In this document: one piece after another, positions 14,275 through 17,020 of the stretch
How positions within the stretch are numbered: the first letter of the stretch is position 1
How the letters are laid out: each line of letters starts with the position of its first letter
Origin: CAYUUP01 sp964447925
GTDB taxonomy: Bacteria > Bacillota > Clostridia > Oscillospirales > Oscillospiraceae
Direction: 5' to 3'
Assembly: GCA_964447925.1 (NCBI GenBank)
Contig: CAYUUP010000026.1
Span: forward strand, 1-17,020
Length of the DNA: 17,020 nt
Notes under the pieces: model-generated
Told to the model about the DNA's origin: nothing
Database searches by the model: none
The model's input: the letters and a program-made list of their open reading frames with translations, nothing else
Program-made: the position numbers and the translations under genes

Positions 14275-15552
14275 ATGGAAACTGTTACCGCGTTGATTGA
14301 GAACACTCCGCTGCCGAATATGTATCGGATTCGCCAGAAGATGGATGCGATCCGCATTCCGCTCGGGGAACTGGTCCCCACGCTGCTGGAGCAACTGTCC
14401 AGACCGGAGTTTGCTGGGCAGATTCAACCGGGAATGCGGATTGCCCTGACCTGCGGAAGCAGAGGAATTGACCAGTATGCCTTGCTGACCAAGACGATTG
14501 TGGATTTTGTCTACGGTCGAGGGGCGCAGCCCTTTATCGTCGCCGCCATGGGTAGCCACGGCGGCGCCACAGAGGATGGCCAGCGGGAAATTCTGGAGAG
14601 CTATGGCATTACACAGGATGCTATGGGCTGCCCAGTGCTGTGCAGAATGGAGACGGCAGAGGTGGGCCACACCCCAGAGGGCAAATCCGTCCACATGGAC
14701 CGTAGTGCCTTGGAGTCAGACGGCATCATCCTGTTCAACCGGGTCAAGCCCCACACCTCCTTCCGGGGACCTTATGAAAGTGGCCTGATGAAAATGATGG
14801 CCATTGGTCTGGGAAAGCAGCACGGCGCGGCGGACATTCACGGCCAAAGCCCCGCCATCATGCACCGGCTGGTAGAGGAGTACGGTCGGTGCATCCTAGA
14901 GAACGCCCCGGTTTTGGGGGGCATAGCCATCCTGGAAAACGCCTATGACAAAATATGCCACATTCAGTGCCTGCTACCGAAGGAAATCCTTACCGAGGAA
15001 CCGAAACTGCTCAAGCGGGCCTACGGCACCATTGCCCGTCTCCCCTTTGAGCGCTGCGATGTACTGGTGGTGGACCGCATCGGGAAGAACATCAGCGGGG
15101 ATGGAATGGACCCCAATGTAACCGGTCGTTTCTGCACCGCCTATGCCACCGGCGGCATTCGGGCAGAAAAGGTGGTGGTGCTGGGCCTCACCCCAGAAAC
15201 CCATGGCAATGCTCAGGGCATGGGGCTGGCCGACTGCACCACCCGCCGTCTGACCAAGCAGATGAAACTAGAGAAAACCTACCCCACCGGGGTAACCAAT
15301 ACTTTCCTACATCTAATGAAGATTCCCATGGTGATGGACAATGACAGAGAAGCGATCCAGCTAGCCCTGTGCTGCTGTCCAGAGGCAGAAGATCAGGCTC
15401 GGAAAAAACTCATCCGCATCCCGGACACCGCCCACATCGAATATATGGAAATCTCAGAAGGCCTGCTGCCCCAGGCCCTGGCAAACCCCCGGATTGAAGT
15501 GCTGGAAGGGCCCCGTCTTTGGAGCTTTGATGCCGATGGGAATCTATTTTAG
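14275..15552 (+). CDS. LarA-superfamily (nickel-pincer lactate racemase-like) hydroxyacid racemase/epimerase
   Basis: This 425-residue protein resembles the lactate racemase LarA / DUF2088 superfamily, whose characterised members racemise or epimerise 2-hydroxy acids with a nickel-pincer nucleotide bound to a Lys. Visible equivalents of LarA sites are CGSRGID (60-66, phosphate/substrate loop), AMGSHGGATEDG (His95, like the GTHR motif), VKPHTSF (His160), SGLMKMMAIGLGK (Lys173, the likely pincer-attachment Lys) and QHGAADIHG (His183/His189). The ATG at 14275 has AAAGGA 11 bases upstream. It runs divergently from the catabolic operon and has the regulator gene next to it. Lactate, glycerate or an aldonate are possible substrates; nothing in the sequence decides. 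No larB, larC or larE cofactor genes lie in the window. Family membership is likely, the substrate unknown, and a non-racemase role in this divergent subfamily is possible. Confidence 0.8.
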   Translation: METVTALIENTPLPNMYRIRQKMDAIRIPLGELVPTLLEQLSRPEFAGQIQPGMRIALTCGSRGIDQYALLTKTIVDFVYGRGAQPFIVAAMGSHGGATEDGQREILESYGITQDAMGCPVLCRMETAEVGHTPEGKSVHMDRSALESDGIILFNRVKPHTSFRGPYESGLMKMMAIGLGKQHGAADIHGQSPAIMHRLVEEYGRCILENAPVLGGIAILENAYDKICHIQCLLPKEILTEEPKLLKRAYGTIARLPFERCDVLVVDRIGKNISGDGMDPNVTGRFCTAYATGGIRAEKVVVLGLTPETHGNAQGMGLADCTTRRLTKQMKLEKTYPTGVTNTFLHLMKIPMVMDNDREAIQLALCCCPEAEDQARKKLIRIPDTAHIEYMEISEGLLPQALANPRIEVLEGPRLWSFDADGNLF

Positions 15553-15564
15553 CAGTTGGCCGGC

Positions 15565-15593
15565 TTGACTTGTACATTAGGTTGTTGTATGAT
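15565..15593 (+). promoter_or_regulatory. Sigma-A promoter of the regulator gene with overlapping operator box
   Basis: TTGACT (15565-15570), a 17-base spacer and TATGAT (15588-15593) make a strong promoter just after the LarA-like stop. The box GTTGTATGAT (15584-15593) covers the -10 and matches the inverted boxes at 13834-13863. This predicts negative autoregulation by the GntR/FCD protein. Confidence 0.72.
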
Positions 15594-15623
15594 ACGGTAG
15601 ATTCCAAATAACCAAATAAATTC

Positions 15624-15685
15624 TAAGGCAACGCCGCAAAATTTCCGCAAAGCGCCGCAGACGCAATTGTGCGGCGTTGCCCTAA
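15624..15685. repeat. 62-bp deletion derivative of the 167-bp hairpin repeat
   Basis: The first 15 bases (TAAGGCAACGCCGCA) equal the left end of the element at 7554-7720. The rest, from AAATTTCCGC to GCGGCGTTGCC, equals its right 47 bases with one change near the end (CCCTAA for CCTTAA). The junction lies at GCCGCA, which occurs at both deletion ends in the long copy, so loss between these short direct repeats explains it. Both copies have the same orientation. This copy can form a 14-15 bp stem and sits in the 5' leader of the regulator gene. Confidence 0.85.
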
Positions 15686-15720
15686 GCACTTATCAAGAAA
15701 AAGAGAAATTGGAGATTATT

Positions 15721-16419
15721 ATGGAGAACACGACAGGTTCGAGCCGCAGAAGCGTCAGCGAGGTGGTATTTGAAAAGTTGAAATTCGCCATTTTAGATGG
15801 CATGTGGCCTCCGGGAAGCAAAATCCCCTCGGAGAATATGCTGGCCAAGCAGTTTGGCGTGAGTCGGGTATCGGTTCGGACCGCTGTACAGAGGCTATCC
15901 TCCTTGGGTGTTCTGGAGAGCCGCCAGGGGGGCGGCACCTTCGTATGCACCCCCGGGGCGGAGCACTGTGTGGATCAGATGCTCCCCTATTTTGCCTTAA
16001 GCAAGACTGACCGGATAAATGTGTTTGAGTTTCGGCGCACAATTGAAACAGGGGCGGTGGCGCTGGCGGCAAAGCGAGCGCAGGCGGACATCATCCAGCA
16101 GATGCGGCAGGAGTCCAAACAGATGGAAGATGCCAAAAACACCGACGATATGGCGGAATGCGACCTGAGATTCCATGCACTCATCGCCAAGGCGACTGGG
16201 AACCCCATTTTTGTTCGGATTTTCGATATACTTAGTAACACCTACCGCACACTCATGAAAGGGAATGTAGAGGTCGTGGGCACGTCTGGGGTAAGCTATC
16301 ACTACATGATTACCTATGCCCTGGAAGCCCGGGACGCCGAGTTGGCCCGGATTTTGATGGAGCGCCATTTGAACCAGACCATGATTGGTACAGGGGAGCA
16401 TACGGAAAGCGACAGTTAA
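15721..16419 (+). CDS. GntR-family transcriptional regulator, FCD subfamily
   Basis: This 232-residue DNA-binding protein has an N-terminal winged helix-turn-helix (about 12-76: VVFEKLKFAILDG, LPSENMLAK-like SENMLAKQFGVSRVSVRTAVQRL, GGGTFV wing). A C-terminal all-helical FCD ligand domain follows (about 98-222). Metal or ligand residues of FCD proteins are present: Asp148 and His152 in CDLRFHALIAKATGN, His194, and His216 in MERHLNQ. FCD regulators usually respond to carboxylic acids or sugar acids, which suits this locus. The ATG at 15721 has GGAG six bases upstream; an earlier in-frame start at 15667 would lie in the repeat and is rejected. It probably controls the divergent operon and itself through GTTGTAYGAY boxes. 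Confidence 0.93.
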   Translation: MENTTGSSRRSVSEVVFEKLKFAILDGMWPPGSKIPSENMLAKQFGVSRVSVRTAVQRLSSLGVLESRQGGGTFVCTPGAEHCVDQMLPYFALSKTDRINVFEFRRTIETGAVALAAKRAQADIIQQMRQESKQMEDAKNTDDMAECDLRFHALIAKATGNPIFVRIFDILSNTYRTLMKGNVEVVGTSGVSYHYMITYALEARDAELARILMERHLNQTMIGTGEHTESDS

Positions 16420-16448
16420 AACAAATATGATTGCCGATAGTACCACAC

Positions 16449-16497
16449 CCTACACCACCGTCAAGGAGGTTGTAAACCTTCTTGACGGTGGTGTAGG
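16449..16497. repeat. Long near-perfect inverted repeat after the regulator gene
   Basis: CCTACACCACCGTCAAG (16449-16465) pairs perfectly with its complement at 16481-16497. After one G/T mismatch, AGGTT and AACCT add five more pairs around a 3-base loop. This gives a stem of 23 positions that starts 29 bases after the regulator stop. It has no T-run, so it is not a textbook terminator, although it could protect the 3' end of the mRNA. Confidence 0.75.
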
Positions 16498-16515
16498 CGT
16501 ACCGGCGAGGGGTGA

Positions 16516-16803
16516 CCCTGCCAAGTCGGCGAGAGCGGGTTATACTATGTGGCGAACGACCTGTACGTCAGCACCTTTTACGCCGAAGCTCCCCTCATCT
16601 CCCAGCAGGAGGCTTACGACACGCTGCGCCAGGGCCTGTTTTCCCACGGAAATTGGTTTGAATCCCACGGCCACACATCCGAAGAGGTCCACGTCTTGTC
16701 CTGCACCTTGGACTACGTGGTAGACAGCAAGGGCTTTTACTAGCCCGTGTGGCTCTTCGACTTGCAAGGCATAGACCCGGCGTTTGTGCCAGCGCTGGGG
16801 TGA
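16516..16803 (+). pseudogene. Remnant of an unidentified protein gene with in-frame stop
   Basis: The frame reads as protein-like sequence from GESGLYYVANDLYVSTFY through SHGNWFESHGHTSEEVHVL to DYVVDSKGFY. It then meets TAG at 16741-16743 and continues in the same frame as PVWLFDLQGIDPAFVPALG before TGA at 16801-16803. A TGA also lies upstream at 16513-16515, with similar-looking sequence before it. A GTG at 16549 could start a 64-residue product but has no good ribosome site. The end resembles the C-termini of some clostridial secreted proteins (QPV-x-x-F ... PA), a weak impression. I regard it as a decayed gene fragment of unknown function. Confidence 0.5.
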
Positions 16804-16823
16804 AGGGGTATCATAAATAACAG

Positions 16824-16854
16824 TAGGGGGAGTGAGAATTTCTCACTCCCCCTA
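16824..16854. terminator. Strong hairpin, possible terminator between the remnant and etfA
   Basis: TAGGGGGAGTGAGA (16824-16837) and TCTCACTCCCCCTA (16841-16854) form a perfect 14-bp stem with a 3-base loop. It is followed on the plus strand by TTAAAC, and on the minus strand by CTGTTATTTATGA, so T-runs are weak on both sides. It lies between convergent features, where it could end transcription of the etfA-containing minus-strand transcript or of plus-strand genes. Confidence 0.55.
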
Positions 16855-16955
16855 TTAAACTAAGCAGAACAAACAAATTGAACTGGAATCGCTGAAAGAA
16901 CCGTTTTCAGGCGTCTACCGCAACGGGACCACCTTGGTATGCGATCCTCGCCAAG

Positions 16956-17020
16956 TTACAGCTTGGCGCGCTCCACCATCAGCGGCGCCACCTGGAACAG
17001 GTCTCCGCAAATGCCGTAGT
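16956..17020 (-). CDS. etfA: Electron transfer flavoprotein alpha subunit, C-terminal end (partial)
   Basis: The last 20 codons before TAA read YGICGDLFQVAPLMVERAKL, which matches the conserved C-terminus of EtfA (DYGIVGDLF-x-V-x-P-x-L). The rest of the gene lies beyond the right edge. EtfA with EtfB carries electrons between flavin dehydrogenases, in Clostridia often butyryl-CoA dehydrogenase or an FAD-linked lactate/glycolate dehydrogenase. Which partner applies here cannot be seen. Confidence 0.8.
   Translation of the reverse strand, partial: YGICGDLFQVAPLMVERAKL

Noticed and set aside
1..17020. CRISPR array, tRNA or rRNA genes
   Set aside because: No regularly spaced direct repeats were seen, and no cloverleaf or rRNA-like segment was recognised by eye on either strand.

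Overview
The window looks like a chromosomal accessory-metabolism locus of an anaerobic, fairly GC-rich member of the Clostridia. Oscillospiraceae-like gut bacteria (Flavonifractor/Oscillibacter/Lawsonibacter type) are my best guess. Supporting signs are strong AGGAGG-type ribosome sites, a clostridial DUF6273-like gene and small Cys-rich gene pair, a ribose-type sugar ABC transporter, an FCD-type GntR regulator and the end of an etfA gene. The genus is inferred from style, not from a database match.

Layout. Bases 1-50 carry a terminator for a plus-strand gene outside the window. Bases 101-724 (minus) are a decayed metallophosphatase gene. Bases 762-13520 are an almost unbroken minus-strand run of 12 genes. 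In order of transcription (right to left) they are: TIM-barrel sugar isomerase/epimerase, D-2-hydroxyacid dehydrogenase, split transketolase (N then C subunit), Zn-dependent MDR dehydrogenase, sugar-binding lipoprotein, double-ABC ATPase, permease, small Cys-rich protein, DUF6273-like protein, CocE/NonD-type serine hydrolase and glycerate 2-kinase (MOFRL). Most junctions are overlaps or gaps under 80 bp, with several start codons coupled to the preceding stop. Bases 13521-14274 are a divergent, AT-rich control region. On the plus strand follow a LarA-superfamily (nickel-pincer hydroxyacid racemase/epimerase-like) gene at 14275-15552 and a GntR/FCD regulator at 15721-16419. Bases 16420-16955 hold inverted repeats and a decayed gene. 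The last 65 bases are the C-terminus of EtfA on the minus strand.

How it may work. The ABC transporter imports a sugar or sugar acid. The isomerase, the two dehydrogenases and the LarA-like enzyme would rearrange or oxidise it. The split transketolase would move a two-carbon unit to the pentose phosphate pool. The dehydrogenase plus glycerate 2-kinase would send a three-carbon remainder (hydroxypyruvate to D-glycerate to 2-phosphoglycerate) into glycolysis. No dedicated sugar kinase is present, which suggests that the early steps act on an unphosphorylated substrate. The substrate is not known from the sequence.

Regulation. A good sigma-A promoter for the big operon (TTGACT-N17-CATAAT, minus) is followed immediately by two inverted GTTGTAYGAY boxes. 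The same box overlaps the -10 of a good promoter in front of the regulator gene. This supports a local, autoregulated GntR/FCD switch. Two copies of a TIR-bearing, hairpin-forming repeat (167 bp, and a 62-bp internal deletion derivative) sit in transcribed positions: between the binding-protein and ATPase genes, and in the leader of the regulator gene.
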